This document shows positions 8,512-18,016 of a stretch of 64,000 nt of DNA, one piece after another; the stretch's first letter is position 1, and every line of letters begins with the position of its first letter. The stretch is taken from NCBI GenBank assembly GCA_027483945.1, contig JAIXTM010000008.1, positions 34,243 through 98,242 on the forward strand. Direction: 5' to 3'. The notes under the pieces are model-generated. The model was given only the letters and a program-made list of their open reading frames with translations. It had not been told where the DNA came from and made no database searches. A program made the translations under genes and the position numbers. This stretch comes from Hyphomicrobiales bacterium (GTDB lineage Bacteria > Pseudomonadota > Alphaproteobacteria > Rhizobiales > Beijerinckiaceae).

Positions 8512-9315
8512 TCAGGCCCGGTCGACCGCGCGGCGGACAAGCGCGAGCGCATCGGCATGGCGCGCCTTGTCCCCTGCGGCCAGGATCTGCGGGCCGCTCG
8601 CCATGGTGAGGGGGCGGCCGTGCCAGTCGGTCACGACGCCGCCGGCGCCCTCGATGATCGGTCGGAACGGCGCGATGTCGTGGATTTTCAGGCGCGTATC
8701 GAGTGCGAGGTCGATCCGGCCAGCGGCGAGAAGGCCGTAACTGAGGCAGGAGCCGCCATAGATGCGCCAGGCCGTGTGCGAGCGTAGCGCCTCCAGGGCG
8801 CCGCGTTCTTCCGGCGCGTAGAAGTCGGGATTGCTGGTGGACAGGATCGCTTCCTCCAGCGCCTCGCAGGACCGCGTCCGGCACGGCGCGCCGTTATGCA
8901 GGGTCGGGCGTCCCGCCACGCCGACCCAGCGGTCCCCCGTGGCGGGCTGGTCGATGATGCCGATCAGCGGCTCGTCGTTCCGCATCAGGGCAATGAGGGT
9001 GCCGTAGACGGGGATGCCGGCAATATAGGCCGCCGTGCCGTCGATCGGGTCGATCACCCAGGCGAATTCGGCGCCAGCGCCCGACGCGCCGAATTCCTCG
9101 CCGATGATGCCGTGACCCGGGAAGCGGGCCTCGATCTGCTGGCGCAGCCGCTGCTCGATGGCGCCGTCGAGCGCGGTGACGAAGCTGCGGTCGGCCTTGA
9201 CCTGCGCCTCCGGACGGCCGGCGCCTGCGTCATCCAGCATAGCCCGGCTTTCGGCCGCCAGTTCCTCGGCGAACGTGACGAGGCCGTCGAGCTCGCTGTC
9301 CTTCAACGTGGTCAT
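8512..9315 (-). CDS. Inositol-monophosphatase-family phosphatase (HisN-like)
   Basis: A 267-residue Mg-dependent phosphatase. Metal-site motifs are GEEFG (about residue 85), WVIDPIDGTAAY (about 100) and HDIAPFRPIIEGAGG near the C terminus, all in family order. The closest functional type is probably histidinol-phosphatase HisN or a general inositol-phosphatase. Sequence alone does not separate them. The start at 9315 (MTTLKDSEL) is chosen over an upstream in-frame start at 9342 because it gives the usual family N terminus. It follows radC on the same strand with a 37-base gap, so it may belong to the map-radC transcription unit. Confidence 0.85.
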   Translation of the reverse strand: MTTLKDSELDGLVTFAEELAAESRAMLDDAGAGRPEAQVKADRSFVTALDGAIEQRLRQQIEARFPGHGIIGEEFGASGAGAEFAWVIDPIDGTAAYIAGIPVYGTLIALMRNDEPLIGIIDQPATGDRWVGVAGRPTLHNGAPCRTRSCEALEEAILSTSNPDFYAPEERGALEALRSHTAWRIYGGSCLSYGLLAAGRIDLALDTRLKIHDIAPFRPIIEGAGGVVTDWHGRPLTMASGPQILAAGDKARHADALALVRRAVDRA

Positions 9316-9352
9316 GCCCCGTAAATCCCCGTATTGCAGCACCGCCGGTCGT

Positions 9353-10039
9353 TCAGATCAGCTGCAGGCCCTTTAGGCTCGCATGGCCCTCCCGGCCCAC
9401 GATGATGTGGTCGTGGACAGCGACGCCCAGCGGCTTGGCGATGTCCACGATGTCCCGCGTCATCCGGATGTCGGCCGCCGAAGGCGAGGGGTCGCCCGAG
9501 GGGTGGTTGTGCACCAGGATGATCGCGGTCGCCGAGAGCTCGAGCGCCCGCTTCACCACCTCGCGCGGATAGACCGGCGTGTGGTCGACCGTGCCGGTCT
9601 GCTGCACCTCGTCGGCGATCAGTGCATTGCGCTTGTCCAGGAACAGGATGCGGAACTGCTCGCGGTCGGCAAAGGCCATGGCCGTGCGGCAATAATCGAT
9701 CACCGAAGACCAGGAGGACAGGACCGGGCGCTTGGCGACCGCGCCGCGGGTCAGACGCCGGGCGGCGGCCTCCACGGCTTTCAGGTCGTCCACGACCGCT
9801 TCGCCCAGCCCCTTGACCTCCAGGAGCCGGCCGCGCGGCGCGGCCAGCACCTCGGCGAAGCTGCCGAAGCGTTTCAGTAGATCCTTGGCTATGGGCTTCA
9901 CGTCCCGCCGCGGGATGGCGCGGAAAAGGACGAGTTCCAGCAGTTCGTAGTCGGGCAGGGCCTCGCCCCCCGCCTCGCGGAAACGGGCACGGAGCCGCTC
10001 CCGGTGGCCGAGATAATGGGCGTCCTCGTCCTCGCTCAT
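9353..10039 (-). CDS. radC: RadC family JAB1/MPN-domain protein
   Basis: A 228-residue RadC-family protein. An N-terminal helix-hairpin-helix region ([15 protein letters not shown], about 72-86) precedes a JAMM metalloprotease-like domain with the zinc motif [14 protein letters not shown]. Despite the name, the family has no established DNA-repair role. It is conserved in most bacteria. Its ATG overlaps the map stop codon by four bases, so the two are translationally coupled, a common alphaproteobacterial arrangement. Confidence 0.95.
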   Translation of the reverse strand: MSEDEDAHYLGHRERLRARFREAGGEALPDYELLELVLFRAIPRRDVKPIAKDLLKRFGSFAEVLAAPRGRLLEVKGLGEAVVDDLKAVEAAARRLTRGAVAKRPVLSSWSSVIDYCRTAMAFADREQFRILFLDKRNALIADEVQQTGTVDHTPVYPREVVKRALELSATAIILVHNHPSGDPSPSAADIRMTRDIVDIAKPLGVAVHDHIIVGREGHASLKGLQLI

Positions 10040-10863
10040 GCGCGGGGATGGGCGGGGAAGTCGAGGCCGCCGGGCGAGAGCGTGAAGATCTCCACCCCCG
10101 TCTCGGTGACGGCGACGCTGTGCTCGAACTGGGCGGAGAGCGAGCGGTCGCGCGTCACGCTGGTCCAGCCGTCCGCCAGGATCTTCACGTGCGGGCGGCC
10201 GAGATTGATCATGGGCTCGACGGTGAAGAACATGCCTGGCTTCAATTCAGGCCCGTCGCCGCGCCGGCCGACATGGAGCACGTTCGGCTCGTCGTGGAAC
10301 AGCCGACCCAGGCCGTGGCCGCAAAAGTCCCGCACGACCGAGCAGCGTTCCGCTTCCGCATAAGCCTGGATGGCCGCGCCGATATCGCCGAGATGCGCGC
10401 CGGGCCGGATCGCCGCGATGCCGCGCATCAGGCTTTCATACGTGACCTCGCATAGGCGGGCTGCCTTCCGCGGCACCTCGCCGACATAGTACATGCGGCT
10501 GGCATCGCCGTGCCATCCGTCAACGATCAGCGTCGCGTCGATATTGACGATATCGCCCTCGCGCAGCGGCTTCTCGTCCGGAATACCGTGGCAGACGACA
10601 TGGTTGATCGAGGTGCAAATCGAATGGCGGTAGCCGCGATAGTTCAGCGTCGCCGGATAGGCGCCGTTGTCCATGGCGAACTGGAACGCGATGTCGTCCA
10701 GCGCCTGCGTCGTGACGCCGGGCTTCACATGCGGCACGAGCGCATCCAGCGCTTCGGCCACGAGGCGGCCGGCACGGCGCATCCCGGCGAACTCCTCGGG
10801 ACCATGGATCTTGATGGCGCCGGTCTTGCGGCGCGGGGCGGAAGCGGCATCGACGAAGGTCAT
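10036..10863 (-). CDS. map: Type I methionine aminopeptidase
   Basis: A 275-residue cytosolic metallopeptidase that removes N-terminal methionine from nascent proteins. Metal ligands are recognisable: Asp in VNIDATLI, Asp in [10 protein letters not shown], His in [18 protein letters not shown], Glu in FTVEPMIN and Glu in [14 protein letters not shown]. The frame is open upstream to 11889, but the start at 10863 (MTFVDAAS) gives normal family length, and upstream sequence encodes the FkbM gene on the other strand. It is first in the map-radC unit and is divergent from the FkbM-family gene, with 135 bases between. Confidence 0.94.
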   Translation of the reverse strand: MTFVDAASAPRRKTGAIKIHGPEEFAGMRRAGRLVAEALDALVPHVKPGVTTQALDDIAFQFAMDNGAYPATLNYRGYRHSICTSINHVVCHGIPDEKPLREGDIVNIDATLIVDGWHGDASRMYYVGEVPRKAARLCEVTYESLMRGIAAIRPGAHLGDIGAAIQAYAEAERCSVVRDFCGHGLGRLFHDEPNVLHVGRRGDGPELKPGMFFTVEPMINLGRPHVKILADGWTSVTRDRSLSAQFEHSVAVTETGVEIFTLSPGGLDFPAHPRA

Positions 10864-10998
10864 GGCGTGAGATGTGAGGGATGGCGCCGGGCCGGTCAAG
10901 GCGGCAGCGATGCCGCAACGCAGGGCTCCGGCCTTCCCTTGCTCCGCTCGCGGGTTTATGAGCGGCGCCGGAACCGACAACGCCCAGCAAGGCCTTTC

Positions 10999-11823
10999 AT
11001 GCCCGAATTCCAGCCGTTCGGCGCCTTCGCGCCCGCGGGCCTCGCCAGCCGGACCATCGCCGCCACCCGCGCCATGGCCGACAGCTGGACCGGGCGTCGC
11101 ATGGCCTATGTCCTGCGCCGGCTCGGCCTGAAGGTGCTGCGCGGCCGGCCGGTGGACATCGAGACTTACGGCGCGCGCCTGCGGCTCTATCCGGACGCCA
11201 ATGTCTGCGAGAAGCGCGTGCTGTTCACGCCGCAATTCTTCGATCCGGCCGAGCGCGAGGCCCTGGCCGCGGCGATGCGCGACGATTTCGTCTTCGTTGA
11301 TATCGGCGCGAATGTGGGCGTCTATTCGCTGTTCGTGGCGGCGCAAGCGGGTCCGCGGGCCCGGATCCTTGCGGTCGAGCCGCAGCCGGAGGTGTTCGAG
11401 CGGCTGACGCAGAATATCAGCCTCAACCCGTTCGGCTCGATCAAGGCGGTGGCCTGCGCCGTCGCCGATAAGGCCGGCCAACTGACGCTGTTCCTGGACG
11501 CCCGCAACAAGGGTGAGGCGAGCGTGAAGTTCATCGCCCACAGCCAGGCATCCTCCATCCGCGTGCCGGCCGTCACCTTGACGGGCCTGCTCGAAGCGGA
11601 GGGGTTCAACCGCGTCGATGCGATGAAGCTCGACGTGGAGGGGGCGGAGGATCTGATCCTGACGCCGTTCCTGGCGGAGGCGCCGGACACGCTCCTGCCC
11701 GGTCTCATGATCATAGAGAACGGGCAGGGGCGTTGGCAGGCGGACCTGCCGGCCCTTTTGGCGGGGCGCGGCTATCGCCATAAGGCGACGACACGCCTCA
11801 ACCTGATCTACCGGCGCGACTGA
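10999..11823 (+). CDS. FkbM family methyltransferase
   Basis: A 274-residue SAM-dependent methyltransferase. The SAM-binding glycine motif is FVFVDIGANVGVYSLF (about residue 97), followed by acidic ILAVEPQPEVFERL, and the FkbM signature MKLDVEGAEDLIL is near residue 215. Members methylate sugar or polyketide hydroxyls; the substrate is unknown here. The ATG at 10999 is chosen because the frame upstream overlaps the map promoter region and lacks family similarity. It converges on sfsA with only five bases between stop codons. No biosynthetic cluster surrounds it. Confidence 0.85.
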   Translation: MPEFQPFGAFAPAGLASRTIAATRAMADSWTGRRMAYVLRRLGLKVLRGRPVDIETYGARLRLYPDANVCEKRVLFTPQFFDPAEREALAAAMRDDFVFVDIGANVGVYSLFVAAQAGPRARILAVEPQPEVFERLTQNISLNPFGSIKAVACAVADKAGQLTLFLDARNKGEASVKFIAHSQASSIRVPAVTLTGLLEAEGFNRVDAMKLDVEGAEDLILTPFLAEAPDTLLPGLMIIENGQGRWQADLPALLAGRGYRHKATTRLNLIYRRD

Positions 11824-11828
11824 GCCGT

Positions 11829-12548
11829 TCAGCCCGTCAGGACCGGGATCTCGTCCGCCAGGACGATTTCGTCCCGCCCGATGGCGCATCGGAAGGCGTG
11901 GATCGCGACGCCCCGCTCGCGCGCCCGGCGGGCGGCCTGCGCGTAGGCGGGATCGTAGTCGGCCGCGACGCGGAAAGCTTCCGCCAGCGGCATCTGCACC
12001 ACGTAGACGAGCATCGCACGGAAACCCGCCTCCACCATGTCGCCCAGTTCGTCCATGTGGCGCGCGGCGCGCACGGTCCTGCAGTCGGGGAACTCGGCGA
12101 GGCCGGGCTCGCGCATGAGATGGGAATTCTTTACCTCGAGATAGAGCGGCGGCATGCCCTCGCCGGTCAGCAGGAAATCGACCCGGCTTGCCTGGCCGTA
12201 GGGCACTTCCGGCCGGACATGCGGATAGGCCGCGGCCGCCGGAATACGGCCCGCAGCCAAAGCCTCAGCGACGAGCCGGTTCGGGTGGCCGGTATGGATG
12301 CCCACGAGCTGGCGCCGGCCGTCGACAAGCGCCGTCTCCACCAGTTCCCAGGAAAAGGGCAGCGCACGGCGCGGATCGGCCGAAACGGAGAGGAAGACGC
12401 GCGCGCCCGGCTCCGCGAGCCCAACCATGGCACCCGGATTGGCGCAATGCGCGGTCACCTCGCGCCCATCGTCGAGCACGACATCGGCCAGGAAGCGCTT
12501 GTAGCGCCGCACCAGGCGGCCTTCGACGAGCGGGGAGGCAAAGCGCAT
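11829..12548 (-). CDS. sfsA: DNA/RNA nuclease SfsA
   Basis: A 239-residue SfsA-family protein, historically sugar fermentation stimulation A and now regarded as a nuclease-like protein. Family hallmarks are RRYKRFLADV near the N terminus, THCANPGAM-type segment (here TAHCANPGAMVGL), YLEVKNSHL (PD-(D/E)XK-like catalytic Glu-x-Lys) and FPDCRTVRAARHMDEL. Length is normal for the family. It is monocistronic and convergent with the FkbM gene, and divergent from the MoaB/CinA-like gene. Confidence 0.94.
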   Translation of the reverse strand: MRFASPLVEGRLVRRYKRFLADVVLDDGREVTAHCANPGAMVGLAEPGARVFLSVSADPRRALPFSWELVETALVDGRRQLVGIHTGHPNRLVAEALAAGRIPAAAAYPHVRPEVPYGQASRVDFLLTGEGMPPLYLEVKNSHLMREPGLAEFPDCRTVRAARHMDELGDMVEAGFRAMLVYVVQMPLAEAFRVAADYDPAYAQAARRARERGVAIHAFRCAIGRDEIVLADEIPVLTG

Positions 12549-12697
12549 GCGATTCCTGGCGCGGCGCGAATCGGGACCCGGACCCTAGAATGCGGCCGGC
12601 CGGCGGTGCAAAGGCGCCGAAGCGGCGGGCGGATTCGGCGCCTTGAGGCGCGGCGGCGGGCGCGGTAAGTCCGGTTCCGTCGCTCCGGAGCCGTTCC

Positions 12698-13438
12698 ATG
12701 TCTTCCGATCCGATCACTGCCGCGCTCCTCGTCATCGGCGACGAGATCCTGTCCGGCCGGACCAAGGACAAGAATATCGGCTACATCGCCGAATATCTCA
12801 CGGCCATCGGCATCGACCTGCGCGAGGTGCGCGTCGTGCCGGACGTGGAGGCGGAGATCATCGCCGCGCTCGACGCGGTCCGCGCCCGCTACACCTACGT
12901 GTTCACCACGGGTGGCATCGGGCCGACCCACGACGACATCACCGCCGATTGCGTCGCCAAGGCCTTCGGCGTGTCGATCGACGTCGATCCGCGCGCGAGG
13001 GCCATGCTGCTGGAGCGCATCCCGGAGGCTGACCTCAACGAGGCGCGGCTGCGCATGGCGCGGATTCCGGCCGGCGCGGACCTGATTGCCAATCCGGTCT
13101 CGAAGGCTCCCGGTTTCCGGATCGGCAACGTCATCGTCATGGCCGGCGTGCCGTCCATCATGCAGGCCATGCTGGACAACGTGGCGCCGACGCTGGAGAC
13201 GGGCCGCAAGATGCTGTCGGTCTCCATCGAGGCGGGCCTCAAGGAAGGCGATCTCGGCGGTCCGCTTGGCGAGATCGCCAGGGCGCATCCCGAGGTCAGC
13301 ATCGGATCCTACCCGGGATATGTCGACGGGCGCTTCCAGACGACGCTGGTCGTCCGCTCGCGCGAAGAGGGCGCCCTGGCGGAGGCGGAGCAGGCCGTTC
13401 GCCGGATGATCGAGACCATCAAGGCCGGAAAGGCCTGA
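12698..13438 (+). CDS. Molybdopterin-binding / CinA N-terminal-like protein
   Basis: A 246-residue MoCF-biosynthesis-domain protein. The MPT-binding signature [16 protein letters not shown] lies near residue 69, and the N terminus [19 protein letters not shown] matches CinA-type starts. The CinA C-terminal amidase domain is absent, so it corresponds to the stand-alone family often annotated competence/damage-inducible protein A. Its true substrate may be a nucleotide or pyridine-nucleotide repair product; this is unsettled. It is 16 bases upstream of the phosphoribosyltransferase gene, likely the same operon. Confidence 0.88.
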   Translation: MSSDPITAALLVIGDEILSGRTKDKNIGYIAEYLTAIGIDLREVRVVPDVEAEIIAALDAVRARYTYVFTTGGIGPTHDDITADCVAKAFGVSIDVDPRARAMLLERIPEADLNEARLRMARIPAGADLIANPVSKAPGFRIGNVIVMAGVPSIMQAMLDNVAPTLETGRKMLSVSIEAGLKEGDLGGPLGEIARAHPEVSIGSYPGYVDGRFQTTLVVRSREEGALAEAEQAVRRMIETIKAGKA

Positions 13439-13454
13439 CCTGAGGAGACGCCGC

Positions 13455-13961
13455 ATGGCGATGACACCTGACAAGGCGTTCCCCGTCTCGTGGGACCAGT
13501 TCCACCGCGACGCGCGGGCGCTCGCCTGGCGCCTTCATGCGGCCGGCCCTTTCGAGGCCATCGTGTGCATCACGCGCGGCGGGCTGGTGCCGGCCGCGAT
13601 CGTGGCACGCGAGCTGGAAATCCGGGTGATCGAGAGCGTCTGCATCGCGAGCTACCACGATTACAAGAACCAGGGGCAGCTCTCGGTGCTCAAGGGCATC
13701 GCGCCCGATGTCCTCGCCATCGGCGGTGGCAAGGGCAAGGGCGTCCTCGTCGTCGATGACCTGACCGACACGGGCAAGACGGCCAAGATCGTGCGCGACA
13801 TGCTGCCCGAGGCGCATTTCGCCGCCGTCTATGCCAAGCCGCAGGGACGCCCGCTGATCGACACGTTCGTGACCGAGGTCTCCCAGGATACGTGGATCTA
13901 TTTTCCCTGGGACATGGGCCTGTCGTTCCAGCCGCCGATCAGGGACGGTGCGAAAGGCTGA
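13455..13961 (+). CDS. gpt: Xanthine phosphoribosyltransferase
   Basis: A 168-residue type I phosphoribosyltransferase for purine salvage (xanthine, guanine, hypoxanthine). The PRPP loop is [13 protein letters not shown] (about 96-108), and the N-terminal [19 protein letters not shown] is typical of Gpt. Start ATG at 13455 follows a GAGG-containing leader (CTGAGGAGACGCCG). Co-oriented with and close behind the MoaB/CinA-like gene. Confidence 0.92.
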   Translation: MAMTPDKAFPVSWDQFHRDARALAWRLHAAGPFEAIVCITRGGLVPAAIVARELEIRVIESVCIASYHDYKNQGQLSVLKGIAPDVLAIGGGKGKGVLVVDDLTDTGKTAKIVRDMLPEAHFAAVYAKPQGRPLIDTFVTEVSQDTWIYFPWDMGLSFQPPIRDGAKG

Positions 13962-14027
13962 CGCGCCTCTTTCCGTGAGGGAAGCGACAGGATAGCTTCC
14001 CGCGCAAATTGCAGCGGGGAGCATTTT

Positions 14028-15587
14028 GTGGCCGGTTTCGACTTCGAACCTGCGAAAGCCAGGCGCAGCCTTTTCGGGGCGCTGGTGGCAGCAAGCCGCG
14101 ATTACGGCATCGCCAAGCCGATCCTTGAGGATCAGGAGCGGAATCCGCTCAGCTATGGCCGCCTGCTTCTGGGCTCGCTCGTGCTCGGCCGCCGGCTGGC
14201 AGCCGCTACAACCGGGGGTGAACGCGTCGGCCTGATGCTGCCGAGCGCGGTCGGCGCCGCGGTCGCGCTCTTCGCGCTATCGGCCTTCGGGCGCGTTCCC
14301 GCACTGCTGAACTTCACGGCCGGCATCCGGAACCTGAAGGCGGCCTGTCAGGTCGCCGGCCTGAAAACCATCGTGACCTCGCGCCGCTTCGTGGAGCAGG
14401 CCAAGCTCGACGACGTCGTCGCGGCTCTCGGCGACACTTGCCGCATCCTCTATCTGGAGGACGTGCGCGGCGAGGTCGGCATCCTCGACAAGGTGAGGGG
14501 CGTCGCCGACCGGCTGCGGGCCGGGTCCTTCGGACGCGGATCGCCTGATGCCGAGGGCGTCATCCTGTTCACATCGGGCTCGGAAGGACTGCCTAAGGCG
14601 GTTGTCCTGTCCCATGCCAACCTGGTGGCGAACGCCTACCAGATCCGCGCCCATGCCGGCACGCATTTCACCACGGCGGACGTTCTGTTCAATCCGCTCC
14701 CTGTCTTCCACTCCTTCGGCCTGACGGCAGGGCTGCTGCTCGGCGTACTCAACGGCATCAAGGTCGTGATGTATCCGAGCCCCCTCCATTATCGGCAGGT
14801 GCCCAAGCTGATCGGCGAGACCGGCGCGACGATCCTCTTGGCGACCGACACGTTCCTTCAGGGCTATGCCCGCGCGGCCGGCGAGGGGGATCTTGCGAGC
14901 GTCCGCTTCGTCGTGGCGGGCGCCGAGCGGGTCAAGGACGAGACGCGCGCCATGTGGCGCCCCTATGGCACGACGCTGATGGAGGGCTACGGCGCTACCG
15001 AATGCGCGCCCGTGCTGGCCTGCAATACGCCTGACGCGCAGAAGCCCGGCTCGGTCGGCCGTTTCCTGCCCGGAATCGAGCACCGGCTGGAGCCGGTCGA
15101 GGGCATCGCCGTCGGCGGGCGGCTTCATGTGCGCGGCCCCAACGTGATGCTCGGCTATCTCTCGGCGGATTCGGATGCGGGCATCCAGCGTCCGGATGGC
15201 GGCTGGCACGATACCGGTGACATCGTCACCGTGGACGAGGAGGGCTATGTCACGATCCGCGGCAGGGCGAAGCGCTTCGCCAAGATCGGTGGCGAGATGG
15301 TGTCGCTGGCGGCCGTGGAGGCCATGGTTTCCGGTCTCTGGGAGGGAGCCAGCCACGTCGTGGTCTCGCTGCCGGATCCCCGAAAGGGCGAGCAACTGGT
15401 TCTCGTCACCGACCGGGCCGATGCGGAGCGCGAGAGCCTCCTCGCCCATGCCCGGCATGTCGGCTTTCCCGAATTATGGGTGCCACGGGCGATCCTGGTC
15501 GTCGGGCAGATCCCCGTCATGGCCAACGGCAAGATCGATCATCCGGCCACGATCGAACTCGCCAAGCGCAACCGGGCGATGCTCTAG
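14028..15587 (+). CDS. AMP-dependent acyl-CoA/acyl-ACP synthetase
   Basis: A 519-residue adenylate-forming ligase. The P-loop-like motif ILFTSGSEGLPKAVVLSH is near residue 182, the YGATE adenosine motif is present (EGYGATECAPVL), the hinge reads WHDTGDIV, and the C-terminal lysine is in VMANGKIDHP. The sequence most resembles the acyl-ACP synthetase half of bifunctional Aas proteins, here without an acyltransferase domain, so acyl recycling onto ACP or glycerolipid is a plausible role. GTG at 14028 is used because no ATG fits and AGCGGGGA precedes it. It overlaps the antiporter gene by four bases, tail to tail. Confidence 0.82.
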   Translation: MAGFDFEPAKARRSLFGALVAASRDYGIAKPILEDQERNPLSYGRLLLGSLVLGRRLAAATTGGERVGLMLPSAVGAAVALFALSAFGRVPALLNFTAGIRNLKAACQVAGLKTIVTSRRFVEQAKLDDVVAALGDTCRILYLEDVRGEVGILDKVRGVADRLRAGSFGRGSPDAEGVILFTSGSEGLPKAVVLSHANLVANAYQIRAHAGTHFTTADVLFNPLPVFHSFGLTAGLLLGVLNGIKVVMYPSPLHYRQVPKLIGETGATILLATDTFLQGYARAAGEGDLASVRFVVAGAERVKDETRAMWRPYGTTLMEGYGATECAPVLACNTPDAQKPGSVGRFLPGIEHRLEPVEGIAVGGRLHVRGPNVMLGYLSADSDAGIQRPDGGWHDTGDIVTVDEEGYVTIRGRAKRFAKIGGEMVSLAAVEAMVSGLWEGASHVVVSLPDPRKGEQLVLVTDRADAERESLLAHARHVGFPELWVPRAILVVGQIPVMANGKIDHPATIELAKRNRAML

Positions 15588-16837
15588 TCGGTCCTGTCGC
15601 CAAGGCGGCGACTGTCGAGCCGGCGCAGGAGCGGGCCGGCGGTGACGCCGTGGACGAGGACCGAGACCAGCACGATGAAGGCCACGATGGCCCAGATGCG
15701 GTCCGCCTGCGGAAAATCGGCGGCGTTGAGCCCGTGCTGGAGATAGTAGAACGAGCCGACGCCGCGGATGCCGAAGAACGCGATCATCGCCTTCTCATGG
15801 AATGGCCAGGGGCCGCCTGACAGCGAGGCGAGGCCCGCCAGGGGCCGCACCACGAACAGAACGGCAAGCCCAAAGGCGGCATCGGCCGCGGTAAGCGGCG
15901 CCAGGAGGCCCTTGGTCAGCGCGCCGCCGAACAGGACGAGCAGAATCATCATCAGGATGCGCTCCACCTGCTCGGCGAAGTCGTGGAGTTCCTCGTGGAA
16001 CTTGTCCTGGCGCTCGGCAGCGCGGAACGACAGGGCGGTGACGAAGACGGCCAGAAACCCGTAGCCGTGGATCCATTCGGCGAGACCGTAGGACGCGAAG
16101 GTCAGGCCGAGCGCCAGGAACCCGTCGCCGGTGCGGGACAGGCGCGTTCCCTCCGGCAAGTGGAACGTCGCCCAGCCGCAAAGCCATCCCACCAGCCAGC
16201 CCATGCCGATGCCGGCGGCGATCTTCCAGACGACGTCCAAGGCGAGCCAGTGGACGACGAGCCCGGCATCGGGCAGGCCGCCCGAGGTCAGCCCGGCCGC
16301 CGCCATGGCGATGGCGAGGTTGACGAAGGGAAAAGCCAGCCCGTCGTTCAGCCCAGCTTCGGAGGTCAGGGCAAAGCGGACCTCGTCCTCCTCGCCCGAG
16401 CGCGGCGGGCCGACCTGGATGTCGGATGCCAGAACCGGGTCGGTCGGCGCCAGCAGGGCGCCGAGCAGGATCGCGAGTGACGGCGGCAGGCCGAGCGCGG
16501 CCACAGCGAGGCCGGCTATGGCGCCGATGGACAGGGGCATGGCGAGGGCGAGAAGCCGCCATGTGGTGATCCAGCCCCTCAAGGACATTTTGCGGTCGAG
16601 CTTTAGCCCGGCGCCCATGAGGGCGATGATGACGACGATTTCCGTGAAGCGCTCGACCGCTTCCGGATGCTCGCGCCAGCGCGGCCAGTCGGGCAGGGCG
16701 AGGCCTGCCAGCGCTCCGATGCCGATGAACAGGATGGCCAGCGAAACCGGCCGGCCGCGGATCAGCAGCGGCAACCAGGCGACGAGGATGACGAGCAGCC
16801 CGAAGCCCACATAGAGGATCAGTTCGGTTCCGCTCAC
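15584..16837 (-). CDS. CPA1-type cation:proton antiporter
   Basis: A 417-residue integral membrane antiporter with about 12 hydrophobic segments. The core motif ALLAPTDPVLASD (about residue 127) and the following SEAGLNDGLAFPFV contain the paired acidic residue region (ND) typical of Na+/H+ exchangers of the NhaP/CPA1 class. It likely exchanges sodium or potassium for protons. No cytoplasmic TrkA domain is seen. Convergent with the ligase gene. About 70 bases separate its start from tRNA-Leu. Confidence 0.88.
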   Translation of the reverse strand: MSGTELILYVGFGLLVILVAWLPLLIRGRPVSLAILFIGIGALAGLALPDWPRWREHPEAVERFTEIVVIIALMGAGLKLDRKMSLRGWITTWRLLALAMPLSIGAIAGLAVAALGLPPSLAILLGALLAPTDPVLASDIQVGPPRSGEEDEVRFALTSEAGLNDGLAFPFVNLAIAMAAAGLTSGGLPDAGLVVHWLALDVVWKIAAGIGMGWLVGWLCGWATFHLPEGTRLSRTGDGFLALGLTFASYGLAEWIHGYGFLAVFVTALSFRAAERQDKFHEELHDFAEQVERILMMILLVLFGGALTKGLLAPLTAADAAFGLAVLFVVRPLAGLASLSGGPWPFHEKAMIAFFGIRGVGSFYYLQHGLNAADFPQADRIWAIVAFIVLVSVLVHGVTAGPLLRRLDSRRLGDRTD

Positions 16838-16910
16838 CCGCGCCCTTTCGGTTCGTCACGGAAGCGGAACGTGGGGCGGGGGCTGCGGTTCCGGTCAGAG
16901 CGGGCCGGTA

Positions 16911-16995
16911 TGGTGCGGACGGCGGGGATCGAACCCGCACGGGCAAGCCCGAGGGATTTTAAGTCCCTTGCGTCTACCAGTTTCGCCACGTCCGC
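16911..16995 (-). tRNA. tRNA-Leu (anticodon UAA)
   Basis: An 85-base class II tRNA on the minus strand with 7-bp acceptor stem GCGGACG/CGTCCGC, long variable arm, TTCGATCC T-loop and encoded CCA (16911-16913). The anticodon loop is CTTAAAA, giving UAA. Its position does not disturb the neighbouring genes. Confidence 0.96.
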
Positions 16996-17028
16996 TCGGC
17001 GCCCGGCCCGCCGGGCGCTGTGGGAGCG

Positions 17029-17910
17029 TTATCGGGACGCGCGCGGGGGCGCAAGCGGCTGCTCGAGGGCGCGGACGATGTGGTCGGCGAGGCGGGCCGC
17101 CGGCGGCGCCAGGGGCTCGCGGGCGAGAAGCGCGATCTCCGTGTCGTCGAGTTCCGGCAGACCCTCGTCGATGATGCGCAGGCGGGGCGGCACCATGTCC
17201 TTGGGGAGGACGGTGAGGCCAAGGCCCGCCGCCACGGCCGCCTGCGTGCCGGCGAGCGACCCGCACGTGTAGGAGACGCGCCAGGACAGGCCGGCGCGGT
17301 CGAGGGCGGTCGTCGCGCGCTTGCGGTAGACGCAAGGGTCCGGCGAGACGACGAGGGGGATCGGCGTATGCGCCGACGCCGCCTCACGGTCGCCTCCGAC
17401 CCAGACGAGCGGCTCGCGCCAGACGCGGCGGCCGCCGGCGCCCGAGGTGGGCTCCCGCTTGACGAGGACGAGGTCGAAGGCGTCGTCGCGGAAACGGTCG
17501 AGCAGGTTCAGCGTCAGGTCGCAGGTCACCTCAAGCGCCACCGACGGATAGGTCTGGGCGAAGCGGGCCAGCACGTCCTGCAAATGGCTGGTGGCGAAGT
17601 CCTCCGGCGTGCCGAGACGGACCCTGCCGGTCATGTGCGGCTCGTTGACCTTGGCCATGACCTCGTCGTTGAGCGCGAGCAATTTGTGGGCGACGGCGAG
17701 GAACGTTTCCCCCTGTGGCGTCAGGCGTACGGATTTCGGCGTACGGTCCAGCAGGCGATGGCCGACCGTGTCCTCGAGCCGCTTGATCTGCAGCGACAAG
17801 GTGGACTGGTTGCGCAGCAACCGCTCGGCCGCGCGGGAGAAGCTGCCGAGTTCGGCGATGGCTGCAAAGGCGCGGACGAGGTCGAGATCCAGGTTGACGC
17901 GATGAGGCAT
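17029..17910 (-). CDS. LysR-family transcriptional regulator
   Basis: A 293-residue LysR regulator: winged helix-turn-helix at residues about 8-65 (LGSFSRAAERLLRNQSTLSL) and a periplasmic-binding-like effector domain (about 93-285). It is divergent from the isocitrate dehydrogenase gene with 106 bases between, the usual arrangement for a regulator and its target. A perfect 19-bp palindrome with a T-N11-A core sits four bases upstream of its ATG, suggesting autoregulation. The effector is unknown. Confidence 0.93.
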   Translation of the reverse strand: MPHRVNLDLDLVRAFAAIAELGSFSRAAERLLRNQSTLSLQIKRLEDTVGHRLLDRTPKSVRLTPQGETFLAVAHKLLALNDEVMAKVNEPHMTGRVRLGTPEDFATSHLQDVLARFAQTYPSVALEVTCDLTLNLLDRFRDDAFDLVLVKREPTSGAGGRRVWREPLVWVGGDREAASAHTPIPLVVSPDPCVYRKRATTALDRAGLSWRVSYTCGSLAGTQAAVAAGLGLTVLPKDMVPPRLRIIDEGLPELDDTEIALLAREPLAPPAARLADHIVRALEQPLAPPRASR

Positions 17911-17913
17911 CAG

Positions 17914-17932
17914 CGTTTGATAATATCAAACG
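17914..17932. promoter_or_regulatory. Perfect palindrome, LysR-type operator
   Basis: CGTTTGATA-A-TATCAAACG is a perfect 9-bp inverted repeat around one central base and contains a T-N11-A LysR box (TTGATAATATCAA). It overlaps the probable leader of the LysR gene; a TTGACA-like -35 for that gene lies at 17939-17944. Position fits repression of the regulator and control of the divergent icd gene. Confidence 0.7.
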
Positions 17933-18016
17933 TAGGTCTGTCAATTATCAATTTTTGAAAATGAACCGCCGCCGGTAAGGGAGGCTCATATCGCCATCCA
18001 ACCGGAGCATCGAGCC

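Noticed and set aside
10999..11823. FkbM methyltransferase as sign of a secondary-metabolite cluster
   Set aside because: No other biosynthetic gene is nearby; neighbours are housekeeping genes.
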